From Mytilisepta virgata (lineage: Eukaryota; Mollusca; Bivalvia; Mytilida; Mytilidae), in the NCBI GenBank assembly GCA_028015205.1, contig JAPWFG010000022.1, positions 2,356,001-2,420,000 of the forward strand: a stretch of 64,000 bases of DNA, in the 5' to 3' direction. Both the position numbers and the translations under genes were made by a program. Under the pieces are notes generated by a model that saw nothing but the letters and a program-made list of their open reading frames with translations, had not been told where the DNA came from and did no database searches. Below, piece by piece: positions 46,921-59,612 of the stretch; the stretch's first letter is position 1; each line of letters opens with the position of its first letter.

Positions 46921-48906
46921 TATTTTACTTTTGATCTTAAGCGACCATATCAGTCTTGTTTAATTTTGTTTGTCATGATTTATGATTTTTATAACTACTG
47001 GAATTTAAGACAAAATAAAAACTGGTTAAAATCAATGTATAACAATTAAGAATGAATTGTGTTGCTTTAAACTAAAATTGTCTTTCTTAACTTTAATTTA
47101 CTGCAAGAATAAATGTCTTGATCTTATCATGTTTACTTGATGTTGCTTGGAAACCAAGACAAAATAAGAATAAATAAAACCGTTTAAGATCAAATGAGTT
47201 GTAACTTTTGTACCTTTCTACTAACAAACATTGCTGCTAGGCCTCAATGAAGGCTGTTCTAATCGGTTAACTTTCGAAGATCTTCTCTGCAATTGCTATT
47301 AAGTCTTTTATCAATAATATACATGTATGTATATTTAAAACGATGCCACATTAATTTCCGAGTTCTGTTTTAATACTAATTCGATCGTCTACATGGAATG
47401 CTTTGAAACAATATATTTTGTATAGAATAGATGTATTAATGATAAAAAATGACATGGAACTTTCTGAATTTCAAATTGAATTTATCAAGCAGTACTCTTT
47501 CTCTATACCCCTCCTTCTTATAGGGTCCAATATTTGTAAACCATTGTAATTTTGTTATAATAAGCAGATTATATTAGTATATTTATATATATATGTGTGT
47601 GTACGTATGTAATGCATGCTCTACTATTGTTATGAATGTTAATATATTAGAAGACTTCATAAGTATGATTTACTTGTGTCATCCTTTTGCTGTGTGTTAT
47701 AGCAATAAAGTATGTTTAAACTAGAATCAAGCAGTACAATGTCTCTGTATCTTCCTGAAGGTATTATTCTAATGCAAATATTTGCTGACTTACAATTATA
47801 CACAACTGATATTAAATCAAACGGAAATTTCAGAGAACAGGAAATCAAATAAATTTACACAGAATGCATATGTATGATAAATTAAACTCATGATTTTATC
47901 AGGAAATAGAATACAATGAGACGAATGAACAAAGGTTGAATAAGTGTCATCAGCTACACTGCATGTACTATAAATATGCAAAACTCTCTTACTCTTATTG
48001 TTCTTTTACCACAAAAAAATGAAGTTCTCGTCATTTTACATATGAAAGAATACGAGGTATGGGTAAATGAAACAACATTCCATTAAACTGAACATGGCAA
48101 AAGATTGATAACATTTAGCAATTGACGAGTGATCCATCAGGAAATTACTAAATGCCTCAGATGCCTTAATATGGATTTAAATGTAACCTTTTGTTCGTAC
48201 GACATTTGAAGCATTTTAATCTTCTCTTTGTTGTGTTCCCTTCTTATAACTTTGTCTTTTCCATGGATTTCGAATAATCTACTAAATTTGCAAATCGTGT
48301 ACACAAGAATATCACTATATCTAGCCAATATGATTTCCGAAACACGCATAAAAAGATTCTTGTAAATTTATGTTTTATCATAAAGTATTTTATGGACAAC
48401 AAAGGATGATAAATTCAAGATGCATATATTTTTACTCGGTAGTGACACTATCTAAAACAATATATCCGACATGTCAGTGATAAGTTTGTCACTAAATAAA
48501 CAAACCATAAGTTCTACTTTATTTGTTAAAAACACATCAACAGTATTGAAGAATCTGCAATAAAACTTTACAAAGCCAATGCAACGATTTATCAGAAAAA
48601 TGTTCACGATTTTTTTACAGAAACAAATATATTTTGTTCACATTATATGATATACTCATAAACAAAACGATGTCTTAACAATATAAATTTAAAAACAGCA
48701 TGTTCAAAACAAAATGTAAAAATATGTAGTATCACTCACAACTGTTCGTTGGTTGGTTTTCTAATATTCACAAATATTTCATGGTCTCCTTTTAATTCAT
48801 TTTCAATAATAAGAATAGTGCATGATTATGTATTGTACAGTTTAAAAGGTTCTACATTCCAGCAAACTTCTTGTTCCATTATACTTGTAAACGAAATCAA
48901 AATGCC
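46921..48906. other. Intergenic, no gene seen
   Basis: AT-rich DNA downstream of gene D. Apart from a short TA/TG tract near 47580-47605, no gene, tRNA or recognisable repeat was found. Confidence 0.5.
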
Positions 48907-49438
48907 TTTTTAGCTCATCTGGCCCAAAGGGACATGTGATCTGTTGCCATCTCTTGCCATTCGACGTTTTAAACTTTCATTTAAAGATGTCCTCTGATAC
49001 CACTATGCCAATAGGAACAAAATTTTGCAACAATGGTCCTAAAGTTGTTCTCTTTCAGAATTATATTCCATGACCCCGCCATCGAAGATATCCACGAGAG
49101 CCAAACATAGTTTAACAAAGGACCCTATCAGAAAATTATCTTTAAAATCAACTTAGCAGCAATGGTCCTTAGATGATCTTGTTTCAGAAAACCATCCAAT
49201 GACCCTGCCCGCCACACGAGAGTGCCACCAGTGTCGACCATAGTTTAATATAGATAGATATGTATTCACCTACAAATATTCCTTTCTGAAACCAGTCAGC
49301 AAATTACTTTGGCAACACTAGTGAGCCAATTTGCTACCAACTTGACAGCAATATTCCAAGCTGCTAACTAAAATGAATATAGTCGAACATTTTATTCTGC
49401 TTGAAGTCCGGAAATGGTATCAGGTGAGCGACACTAGT
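48907..49438 (+). mobile_element. HINE/Helentron-like element, copy 3 (short)
   Basis: Starts 'tttttagctcatctggc' and ends 'caggtgagcgacactag' before T. The terminal hairpin seen in copies 1 and 2 is absent, and the interior is shorter with diverged repeats. Confidence 0.5.
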
Positions 49439-49559
49439 TATTGACTTGTAGATTTAAAAATGTCCAAAAAGTCCTGCTTAACGTCAGAGACACACGAGCA
49501 TTAGATCTCCATTTTTCTGCACGATACAAAATATTCTTTTGGCAGTACAATCTGTGATG

Positions 49560-49724
49560 TTACAATACCGCTACTGCAGAAGAGAGAAAAAAGTAAGTTC
49601 ACTGATCGACTGCTTGACCTCTGGGTGATCTCAAATATACCTTGCTTGAAGCATGCTCGTTTTACAATAAATAAAAATGATAATAAAAATAATAAGCATA
49701 AAAGGTGCATAAGAAAATCACTTC
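49560..49724 (-). CDS. Candidate transmembrane exon plus final short exon of the Ig/PAN gene
   Basis: Exon 49724-49641 is bounded by AG and GT, starts and ends in phase 1, and reads SDFLMHLLCLLFLLSFLFIV then KRACFKQ, a helix followed by basic residues. A 67-bp intron with a strong acceptor tract (pyrimidines then CTGCAG) leads to 49573-49560, which ends the protein with VAVL and TAA. The PAN exon upstream ends in its own stop, so this pair could be used only if the linker exon (phase 1, ending 50713) skips the PAN exon. The prediction rests on splice signals and phase alone. Confidence 0.35.
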
Positions 49725-49781
49725 CTACATACATATTTGCTTTATAGCAGTAAGGATTCAATCGTCTTTTAAAATGTTCTT

Positions 49782-50008
49782 TCAAGGGTTTGCAGAATAA
49801 AATTCCCAGTCCGTGTTGATTATCAGGTTCGCTGGTGAAGACTGGGTCAGCTGACATTGCTTTGTTGTACTTCGATAATTAAACCCTGAACAGCCGTTAC
49901 AGAGTAGACATTGAAAGGCACAACATATACTACTGTTGACATTGTCCAGACTGATGACCACTCCAACCTTTACCTGTCCAGGGTATTGTTTATAATATGC
50001 TTCACTGT
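49782..50008 (-). CDS. PAN/Apple-like domain exon, terminal
   Basis: The exon starts after TTTTTTTTAG in phase 1 and reads YYKQYPGQVKVGVVISLDNV, CCAFQCLLCNGCSGFNYRS, TTKQCQL and DWEFYSANP, then TGA at 49784-49782. The CxxxC/CxGFNY/C pattern is that of the PAN/Apple fold, used extracellularly for protein or carbohydrate binding. It is the last domain of the Ig gene whose other exons lie at 50817-50713, 52088-51780 and 53150-52854. Confidence 0.75.
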
Positions 50009-50461
50009 CTAAAAAAAACACGAAACAGCAAAATGACAAAGAGATACACACACCGTAAGAATAGACGAATTTTCAATTTCAATAGATAAATCAGTTTCCC
50101 CGTATGACCTGGGACCAATCAGGCTTGAACATTCTGGCGAAAATATATAGTTTGTGACCGAAAAATTCCCTAGCTTTCCGGAAACCGCGTGTCATGGATT
50201 CGTATATATATAGAAATTCAACTACAGAAAATATACCTTTCGTCATGAACATGTTGATCAACTGCGCCACAAAAACAAAGAATTCTTTGTCATACAAAAT
50301 ATAATGAACCTATGCTATCTTGTTTTAACTTTACTTTGAAATTGTACAGTGGCTATATATTTTGTTACCCAAAAAGCAATAAAAATCTGAATATCGTATG
50401 CTTGTATCACCAGATTCCCCACTATTACCATAAAAAAAATTCATCGTTACTCGTGAAAGAC

Positions 50462-50463
<2 letters not shown>

Positions 50464-50514
<51 letters not shown>
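50464..50514. repeat. (TA)n microsatellite
   Basis: About 25 uninterrupted TA units. Frames reading YIYIYI through it are artefacts. Confidence 0.98.
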
Positions 50515-50516
<2 letters not shown>

Positions 50517-50712
50517 TATGAAATGAGACATTAAGAGTTCCTTATTTCTTCTTTCCAAATAATCGTAAGTTTATAGAACCAATAAAACACCTAAGGACCT
50601 AACGCAGGCCCAAATTATTGTTTTAACCAACAGCAAGATGTACTTTGATCAGCAAAAGAAAACAAGTTACCGAATTATCCAATTTGCGTAACAAGATTAC
50701 AGAAAAGCACAC

Positions 50713-50817
50713 CTTTGTAGTATCCTGTGCAGTTACCAGTAAATTTGCTCAGTCCAAGTGATACAACGGTGGTATGCTGTGTTTCCATTGTCGATGTAGA
50801 ATATTGGATTGTAAGAT
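50713..50817 (-). CDS. Thr/Ser-rich linker exon of the Ig/PAN gene
   Basis: 105 bp, acceptor TTTTTTATTAG, phase-1 start and end, reading LTIQYSTSTMETQHTTVV then SKFTGNCTGYYK. It has one NCT glycosylation sequon and no recognised fold. Its phases fit between the Ig exon ending 51780 and the PAN exon starting 50008. Confidence 0.6.
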
Positions 50818-51779
50818 CTAATAAAAAAATTAAATAAAGGAAGAGGTAAAAATGTATACAAAGAAATGAGATAATTGAATGCTTCGTCATTTCTTTGGTT
50901 TACTGTGTTCTATGTTTACATATGCCATGCAGGCACCATGTCTAGTAGAGGTTGATTTATATCCTTACAAATTTGTTTTTAATTTTGCAAACATCCATCA
51001 GGCGGTTTTACCAATTATATTTCTGCCTCTATATAAACTTTCTGTGATACAATCAATGACGTGGGCTAATGAGAGTTGAATTGCATTCATTGTAGCGTGT
51101 ATATACATATTTCACATATGCATGTCTAGTCAGCAGTATTTAAGGCCAAAATCTGGAAAGCACAACACAGTTGCCGCTGATTTAATGAATTTGTACTTAA
51201 AATAATGCTATTTTACAAAGTGGTCACTATATTTGTCACTCCGAAAAAATAGGTTCACCAAATAACCTATTATGACAGGCAGACTACAAAACCCAATATG
51301 ATTAGTTCGAATCATGTCTGCCACCAAAACCAATCTTTTATTAGTAAATTTCTGCCTTTGGTAAGCATAATAACATTCGGTTGAGTTTTGAGCTTTGGGA
51401 TAAAATTAAGTTTTGAATTATTGAATGGAATTACGAGTCTCCTTCACAAGTGGTTTGTAGCTAGTTGCATACTTCCATTACATATTTTGAACGATAGTCA
51501 TTCAAAGGTAAAATGGATTCACTGGTAACTGGTGTCATAAACGCAAACGTGATTGACGAGTTTATCAGGTGGCGGAACTTATTCGAAATAATCCTATTAA
51601 TCTTCTATAATAATGTTCATCAAAATCGTATACATTCGGATTGTTTTAAGTCATCATGATTGCAACATATGTCAATGTGACTACTGTTCTAAATCTTAGA
51701 ATTTGTAACTGTCATGACTGTGTTATCCTGTAAATAAAAAAATAAAATTCTATTTACAATACTATGAAATATATATTAC

Positions 51780-52088
51780 CTGTAGTTAAATAGAGTGAAA
51801 TCTTTCCACTGCTTCCAGTACCCTTTGAGTTCTCAACCTGGCACCAGTAATCACCTAGGTCAGTGTCACTATAATTATAAATCGTCAACGATGGCTTAGC
51901 CTCAGTACTTCCATTATATTTGGATGTATCCCCTTCATTGATATAGCTGTTTTCTCCTGTAGTGTTTCTAAACAACCAACGAACATCAGTTATTGGATCA
52001 TTAGACAAAAAGGAACATTGAAGAGTCACTGTCTGGCCAGCTGGTATTGCTGTCAATTCTGTCATTGTTGATCCTACGGACGGCGGCC
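51780..52088 (-). CDS. Immunoglobulin-like domain exon 2 of the Ig/PAN gene
   Basis: 309 bp, phase 1 at both ends. Reads IPAGQTVTLQCSFLSNDPI, DVRWLFRNTTGENSY, KPSLTIYNYSDTDLGDYWCQ then VENSKGTG. Visible Ig hallmarks are the first Cys (LQC), the core Trp (VRW) and DxGDYWC with the second Cys. There are several potential N-glycosylation sites. Secreted or membrane-bound recognition function is inferred from the fold. Confidence 0.85.
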
Positions 52089-52853
52089 CTGCAATTAATA
52101 TGACGGTTAATTCCACTCTCTCTGAAGATTACTTTTTAGGATACAGCTAAAATTTCATGTACACAAACCGAAATACAGTATAATGCTATAATGACGATAA
52201 AATTCTCTTATAGTAGATGACATGTCTGTGAATTATTCTAAAATATTTCAATATTTAGTTAAAGCGAACATTGTGAGATTCGGAAATGATCAATTATTTT
52301 CATCTTTCTAGAAATGCAGTTACGTTGTACAATGTTAAGTACATCCCTGTGAAGCTATTTATATCGGTGTTTCATTTATTTACCATGCTTGCAAAAACAA
52401 AAAACGAATTTACCGTTGTGAATGTTTACTTTTTGCAAGAGAAATAACCAGTTTGTGGATTTTTTTAAAGGAACCCCCGAGAATTGAATACTGTAGCAGA
52501 TCACAAAACATTTAAAATTACAGCTTTAACCAAACAGTGAATGAATTGTCTGAACTTGAGACCTTTACAGCAAAACATTATATACGAGCCATGTTACATC
52601 ATATATATATATATAGTTGACTATTTCATTTTGCTTCCCCTTCAAAGCACATGATTCCCCACACTTCATAAATTCAACGATACAAGTCTGATGCACAAAA
52701 TGACTACATTTTTCAATTTACGATTCATCTGTGTTGCTTTTGGTGTAATATCTTGCACCCAAAACAATAATTAAAAGATTATTATCTAAATCTTAAGAGA
52801 AAATTCAAATAATGCTAAAGTGGCCAAAATGGTAAAGCCGAAAATAACCATAC

Positions 52854-53150
52854 CCGTAACGACGAGAAGTACGGGTGCGCTGTGGCCTGAATCTGTATCA
52901 TTTTGGACGTAACATATATAGTAACCACTGTCAGTCGTCACGAAGTTCATGATAAATAATTGAGCCGGATCAGTAGAAAAATACTTTTCACCGTCGATAA
53001 TAATTGTTGTTTCAGTTCCATCTATATTTGTCTTATTCCAATATCCTATCACAGGAAGGCTATTGGAGTCAACGGTAACCTGAATGGCAGCAGCACCTCC
53101 AGGTTGAACCTGTATTAAATCTGTCGACTGTGTCACCTGGATTGTGGAGT
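52854..53150 (-). CDS. Immunoglobulin-like domain exon 1 of the Ig/PAN gene
   Basis: 297 bp, phase 1 at both ends. Reads TIQVTQSTDLIQVQPGGAAA, VIGYWNKTNIDG, FIMNFVTTDSGYYICYVQND and HSAPVLLVVTG. The DSGYYIC motif and the Trp of the core strand are clear. The first canonical Cys position is occupied by Val or Ile (AAIQVTV), so this domain lacks the usual disulfide. The upstream exon was not identified unless it is the signal exon at 59613-59789. Confidence 0.8.
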
Positions 53151-53172
53151 CTGAAACTAGGAAAGAAACCAA

Positions 53173-53326
53173 GGGTGCTTTCCATTATGCGGTACGTACC
53201 GACTTTCACTAATTCTTCTTTCGGTTCGTCTGGTACGTCATTTCTACAGAACCACTGTGGTACGAACCAATATTGGAACACGAATCTTTGGTTCAATTGG
53301 AACGTACCACATAATGGAAAGCACCC
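53173..53326. mobile_element. MITE with long terminal inverted repeats
   Basis: Ends GGGTGCTTTCCATTATG and CATAATGGAAAGCACCC are exact reverse complements. A 3-bp direct repeat CAA flanks both sides (53170-53172 and 53327-53329). The inner repeats are built on GGTACGT. A 3-bp target duplication is typical of PIF/Harbinger-type elements, though CAA differs from the usual TWA. It lies just upstream of the acceptor of Ig exon 1. Confidence 0.75.
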
Positions 53327-54175
53327 CAACCGTGGCTTTAAAAGTGAAATTAATAGTTTCAAGTAATAACAAAACGTTTCAATCTTTCTTATTTGATAGA
53401 GATGATAGTTCAATACACCTATTGAGAGTACATGTCCAATCTTAAATTGTTCTGAAATTACACAACATTTTCATGACGTGACAAACCAGTTGAGACCAAC
53501 TAGTTCCCGGTTATAACATGGCATTTTGAAAGAAACTTTACAAGGGGTCATATTTAAATGATCGTAAACACTTCACATAATGTTTTTAATATATAATTAG
53601 TAGCTAGGAGTCAACGTGATGGTTCAAAACTATCCAGATTGGACATTACTGTCAATATGTGTATTATTGTAAACCGATAAATTTTCGCCATAATAGATGA
53701 AACTCGAAAACAAAACCAGCGCGGATAAATTGTTTTAATGCTTTATCCCTTCGATTGAACAGACATCGCCAATTTAAAACCGTTGAATTCATATGCGAAA
53801 TCGTGACAAAAAGAATAAAATTTTCTAGTCTACAGTATTGAATAATCATTGCCTTATTCTGATGTATTACATATAGATTTGTAAATAACTCGTGCGCGTA
53901 TTTAATTATTAATTACACCTTATGTAAGAATCCTGGGTTTTGATTGGTTGATAGCCAGTGTATTTTTCACCAATTTACTTTTATCAAATGAATAGCGTTC
54001 ATTTTGAAACAGCGCCGGGGTATATGCAAAAAGGATATGCCTTTTTTACCCTCTCTGCCGTGGTATTTGCCAAAAAAATACTCTATCCCACTGGACGCTT
54101 GTAATGTCACGATCATCTATGCGTTTTATGTCACGATAATCAATGCGTTTTGTACGTTAACATTCGGTGTAATTA

Positions 54176-54320
54176 AACAGATATAGCATGTTCTTGAGGG
54201 GTTTTTGCGAAAAATACCAGTCTTGAGAATGAATTTCCCTCGCCTTACGGGTTGCGAAATTTAACATTCTCTCGACTGGTATTTTTCGCAAATACCCCTC
54301 CTTAACATGATATATCTGTT
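54176..54320. mobile_element. Foldback element, arms of about 55 bp
   Basis: The left arm 'aacagatatagcatgtt' continues through 'gcgaaaaataccagtc'. The right arm 'gactggtatttttcgc' continues to 'catgatatatctgtt'. The loop contains 'cgccttacgggttgcg'. It lies between Ig exon 1 and the putative signal exon. Confidence 0.75.
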
Positions 54321-57300
54321 CAATATCTTTCCCAAGTTAAAATATATTTGATTCGTAGTTAGTGCGCGGCGTCGCTACAAGCAAGGTAAGTATGTAGTGT
54401 TTGCCCGTAATACCCGAGGACATCGCCATTACGTACTATATAACATCCGGGTCATTTGGGATGATCACGTGGTCAATTATGGACTCAATACCCCTGTATT
54501 CTTGAGTAATTCTTTACTAATGAGAGCTAAACCTTATTTTTCACAGAACAAAATTACCACTGTAAACAATCTTGATTTTATAGAGTATTGTACACTACAT
54601 GTACTTACGAAATATGTTCTGTAAAGAAAGAAGTCCGAATAAGATTCTATTGACCAACATCACGTGACCTAAAATATATGGAAGCAATGATTATGAATAC
54701 GCATATCTAAAAAGATCAATTATTTATTATTTTCATTCGCAGAAATAATTTCTGTTTTCAAAATGAGTGAGAATAAAAATATAAACTCGACAAAAAAGTC
54801 AAAGAATAATAACCAATAATCCAAATAAAAAAAACAGTATTCACTCAAAGTACTAGAATTCCCTACCACCGGATATTGAAGTTGTCTCCCGTATGCATGA
54901 GTTGTCTTTCCTGACAGAAGATGTTTTGTTTTTAACATAAAGGGATAAAACTACTTGTTAGTTTTTTTGTAACTATATTGAATTTTGGCATGCCTTCATC
55001 ATACATAAAAACTGTTTGAAAATATATCCTAAAACATATATTGTATCATTAAAACGTGTGTGGATATTTTAAGCAAGAAAAAAAATTGCAGTCCGTTGAA
55101 TTCTATGTAAGACACCTCTATAGAGCAGATAACTCCAAGCAACAATACCTAAAAGTGCGCATTAGTGTGACATTTATTAAACCAACAAAGCATTGGTCCA
55201 TTGACTGGTGAACAAACGAGCAAATCAAAATCAAACATAAGGACTCAATCGTCACCAAATTTTATGGACATATTTATATTCATTTAAATATTTTGTGCAT
55301 AATATCAGTGTTCGAGTGTGTGTATATTAAGAGTTTATCTCAATTGTAAAATGCAGTTTTTGTCATTAAAATTTTGTTATACTTTCACATTTGAATTTAA
55401 ATTAAAATTAATTGTCTGCGCATCACAGGTCAATAAACTCTCGAAATAACCTGTAAAACGTTAAAAGCAGAATTAAATTGTTTATATGTTTAATCTTTTT
55501 TTTAAACCCCAAAAAATTGTAATGAAAAATCCCTGATAATACATTAATAAAATTCCATTTAAAACAGGAACGACAAGAACGATGTAATTTTCTCTGTTTT
55601 GCATATGTCATTTTTTGTACTTCATGCATTGTTTTTCATGTTAATAGCCATACGCAGCGAAACAACATACAAAGAATGATGATTTTAATCAGATTACAAT
55701 ATTATCAGAATACCTGTAAGTAATCATTGAAAAATCCTTTAAAAATATATATATAATGTAACTGCCTTGTTTTCTTTATTAATAAGTGACTGTTGATCTT
55801 TCCTTATATTGTATATGACGTACCGATAACCTTAGAAACATGTGTAATGTCGGTTATTAAACTCTAAGATTTATATAATTTAATCCTTTTTTTGTAAATT
55901 TCATCAATAGATAATGTAAACGCTAAGTTTGATGAATTATCCTTTTGTCTTTTAAAATACAAGAACCTTGTCATTCATCAAAAACTTAGAAAAATCTTAA
56001 ACAAAACTTATATAAGAAATATTTAAGCTCTGTGTAAATTGTCAAGGACAACGAATTGTGATAGAAGTTCTAGAATTTTCAACAACATCAACTTTCACAT
56101 CTCATTATATTATTGTCAAGTCATTTGGCCTATACCCATTAGATTATAGGGTATTATTGTCCGGAAAATCGAGTGCATGCCTCATTTCAAGATTTTCTCT
56201 AGCACTGGTTTGAGTGCAATTATCTGCTAAAAGTACTATGTCTTATCTTTGCAATAGATTTTTACACAGTACAATGCTATACCAACAAATTATTCAAAAT
56301 AACAAGTCCATACATAACTAATGTCACGAGTTACCTTAAAATATCGCAAGAACATTCAGTTATTTGTTTTTTATAGTGATTAAGATTATATAACAATGTT
56401 GACTGCTGTACCCCAATTTTTGACGTTTTTACCCATTATGTCTGTTTGTTTTGCTCACACATTGTTGTCAATATAATGGAATTGTATGCGACTGTCCTAC
56501 AAGTGAGAGGTTTAGCTAGCTATAAAACCAGGTTTAATCCACCATTTTCTACATAAGGAAATGCCTGTACCAAGTCAGGAATATGACAGTTGTTTTCCAT
56601 TCGTTAGATTTGTTTGAGCTTTTTGATTTTGCCATTTTATAAAGGACTTTCCGTTTTGAATTTCTCTTGAAGTTCGGTATTTTTGTTATTTTACTTTTCC
56701 AAACATAACGATTAGATAAACAATCAATGTACACTTCAAAATATATATGATATATAACGTATTACTAATATATAAAAGCATGGGAAGAGTTTGTAAATTC
56801 TGCCCTAGTTGGAAAATAAACATGGCAATTCTAGCAACTGTAAAATTTCTTATGAATCAGCTTGGATGGTAAACTGAATTTAACTTTAAGGTACTTATGG
56901 TCTATAATTAATCAAATGAAAACCTGCTGGATCAGATGAACTGAAACTTGGCATACCATATCTACAAGCTTATCTAAAGTCTAAAAATTGAAATTTAGTT
57001 CGAATATTTGAACAAACGTCGTCTCCAAAACGGCTTTGGCCATATGAATTAAATTTGAAACAATTCAAAATGTATACATCGATGTGACTTCCAAATGACC
57101 GATATTGTCTGAGATTTTGTGTTTCCAGTGATGAAAGGTTATGGCAATACGTCATACCATTCTATTAGACTGAATATGCTGCAGATACATTTAGGGGTAT
57201 TTGTGTAACTCTTATTAACGAGTAACAGCAGAGACTAAAAAACGGCAATAGGTCGAAAAAGAAATCTACAGTCAAAACATCAAATAAGCGCACCATTCAG

Positions 57301-58145
57301 TAAAGATTGATTAAACTGTATACATGTAATATATTTAATAGTCTTTGGTGAAAATGGGAGAAATTTACTAAAATTATAAAACATTTCTCCATTTTGAGAA
57401 CAACTTTTTATTCAATCTAATGTATCATTGTTTCCTATCTACCTTTATCATTCTCCAAATTTTCAATCATTTTAGTGAACGTGTTGCAATTAAACTGTTG
57501 ATGTAATATACTCAATTGATACGTCAATCAAATATCATATCGGTCCATTTATGCTAATGTTTAAATTTACATTTTCTATTGAAAAGTGCCCTCTAGTGTA
57601 AGCAGATATCTGTAATAAAGAATGAGTTAATTCCATTTTCAAAAGCATATTAATAATGTGTTCTTCAAGTCAAGGCTATGCTTTGAACAAATGGTCTTTT
57701 GTTTGTATATTTTCATTAAAATGAATGTAAACAGTATAAAATTATCTTCTGTTTCCAATACTCGTAATTAATTATTCTCTTTCCCAATGCCTCAGAAATT
57801 TTACAAGAGCGGCTTTTTCATTTTTTACACACGCAGTTCGTTGAGTTTTTTTTCATAAAGTATGAAGTCACAACAAACAAATGTGACGTTGCAAAATATG
57901 TGCACAATATGATTCATTAATTTTAACTTGGTTGCATTTTGGAATATACCAATTTGTTATTGAAAGTTTATAGAACTGTAACAATCGTCGGAGTATATGG
58001 GCAACACAGTACCAGTTTTGTTTCCCTATTTATTATCATATAGTTCATATAGATATTGTTTTTAGAAAAATATGTAAGGGTATTGGTAACGTGTCAGTAA
58101 GAGAACATACCACACGAATCAAGGAAAGATTTATATGTCTCCATC
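54321..58145. other. Intronic or intergenic, no gene seen
   Basis: AT-rich DNA. No Ig-like, PAN-like or other coding exon was recognised on either strand, although an exon converting phase 0 to phase 1 would be needed here if the signal exon at 59.6 kb belongs to the Ig gene. Confidence 0.45.
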
Positions 58146-58545
58146 GAATTTTACTAGGCACTTGTGATGGATCACGAGAACTAGAGCTGCCTAGCGCCTC
58201 CCCCACGTAGGGGACATGCAAAACCCTCTCCTTTGAGTAGTCAGGTCATAATACGGAAAGCCTGACAGCGGACCATAGTGCGTATCATGTTCGGAGAATA
58301 CCACGCTACCTGCAAGCTCAAGACACCTTCTGTAGTTTAAGAAAAAAGACAAGCGGCCATGGCTAAATTTTCCGACTCTATCCAACCAACCGCCCTTTCA
58401 CAGGGACAGTCAAAATCGGTTCCCCTTGTGTCCTTACCCTACGTCACTTGAGTTGTGTTTGATAGATTTTTTAACTGGTTCTCGTCCTGAAGAAGCACGA
58501 AATATTTGCCACTGGATGTTAAGGATTTCCGAAACAACAACCAAT
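58146..58545 (+). mobile_element. SINE-like element with shared 3' core, copy 2
   Basis: Aligns with 30541-30915: 'ggcacttgtgatggatcac' start, 'cagtcaaaatcggttcccc' middle and 'ggttctcgtcctgaagaagc' to 'tttgccactggatgttaag' at the 3' end. Confidence 0.65.
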
Positions 58546-58616
58546 GAACGAATATCAGCAACCTTAATCACAAGACAAGAACGTAAGGACCCCGGAAGCA
58601 ATGTTGTCAGAATTAA

Positions 58617-58925
58617 ACACAAATAACTTGATATTGGATGTAACGCGTCATTTGATTGGTCAAATTTTTTTTCGTCTATCATATCATAGACTAACTTTTC
58701 TTTTTTCTATGACATCATTAAAGGGAATACCGACGTTTTAGACGTCAAAACAACCGTTGGAATTGAATTATTAACATTGAATTTTTTGACAGTAATTTTG
58801 TTTTCAGTCTTTTTGAAATAACTTCAATGCTTGGCGGGATATTTAGTGTGCACCACGTGATTAAGGCTATTTCATCATACACTGAAAAAAATTACAATCA
58901 ATCCTTAAGTAATCACAAATCGCTA
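58617..58925 (+). repeat. Dispersed repeat, family 4 (copy 2)
   Basis: Partner of 33838-34165, same orientation. Shared words include 'cgtcatttgattggtcaa' and 'cattaaagggaataccg'. Confidence 0.75.
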
Positions 58926-59612
58926 AAACATACTATCTCGAATAATAAATAGGAAAAATTAATGATTTATCCTTAATGTTTAGTAAAGGCTATTAGGTCA
59001 CATCAATATATATGTATTATATGACAGCAGTCGTATCCGTTCTAGTCGGTATTCATTGCTGTCAGAATTCAAACTGGGGGATTTAAAAAAAAAAACAATT
59101 TCAATGTTTAAACAAACTTCAAAAAATCCATTTAAAATATAAAACAATAAATATTATTAAAAGGCTATTAGGTCACGTCAATATATAAACATTTCATGAC
59201 AAAACTCGGATACGTTCTTTTCGGATGCTCTTACCGGTCTTCCTTACTGTCAGAATTTATAATGGGGCATATAAATCGATTTCGATGTTTCAAAAAACTT
59301 TAAAAAAAACCCATTTAAAATATGAAACAATAAAAAACATGACATTATAAGGGATTCTGATTTTAAGGAGAATAATTACATTCTTTTTTTTATTGTAAAT
59401 AAATGCTGTAGTTTCAAAAATCCTGAAAGCTCAACTGTCAACACTCATTTCTAGGTACAATGTATAATTTTGAAAATTAAACGCAAAAGGAACACGCTGA
59501 TTGCTCGAAGGTTTTATGATTTTTTATCATAAAGAGACTTTCATGGCTGTACACAACAAAAGACATTTTCAAAACATCAGATACTGTGCACATGTTTACT
59601 GTTCCCGCCTAC

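Noticed and set aside
50312..50558. YIYIYI-containing ORFs on both strands
   Set aside because: Products of the (TA)n microsatellite.
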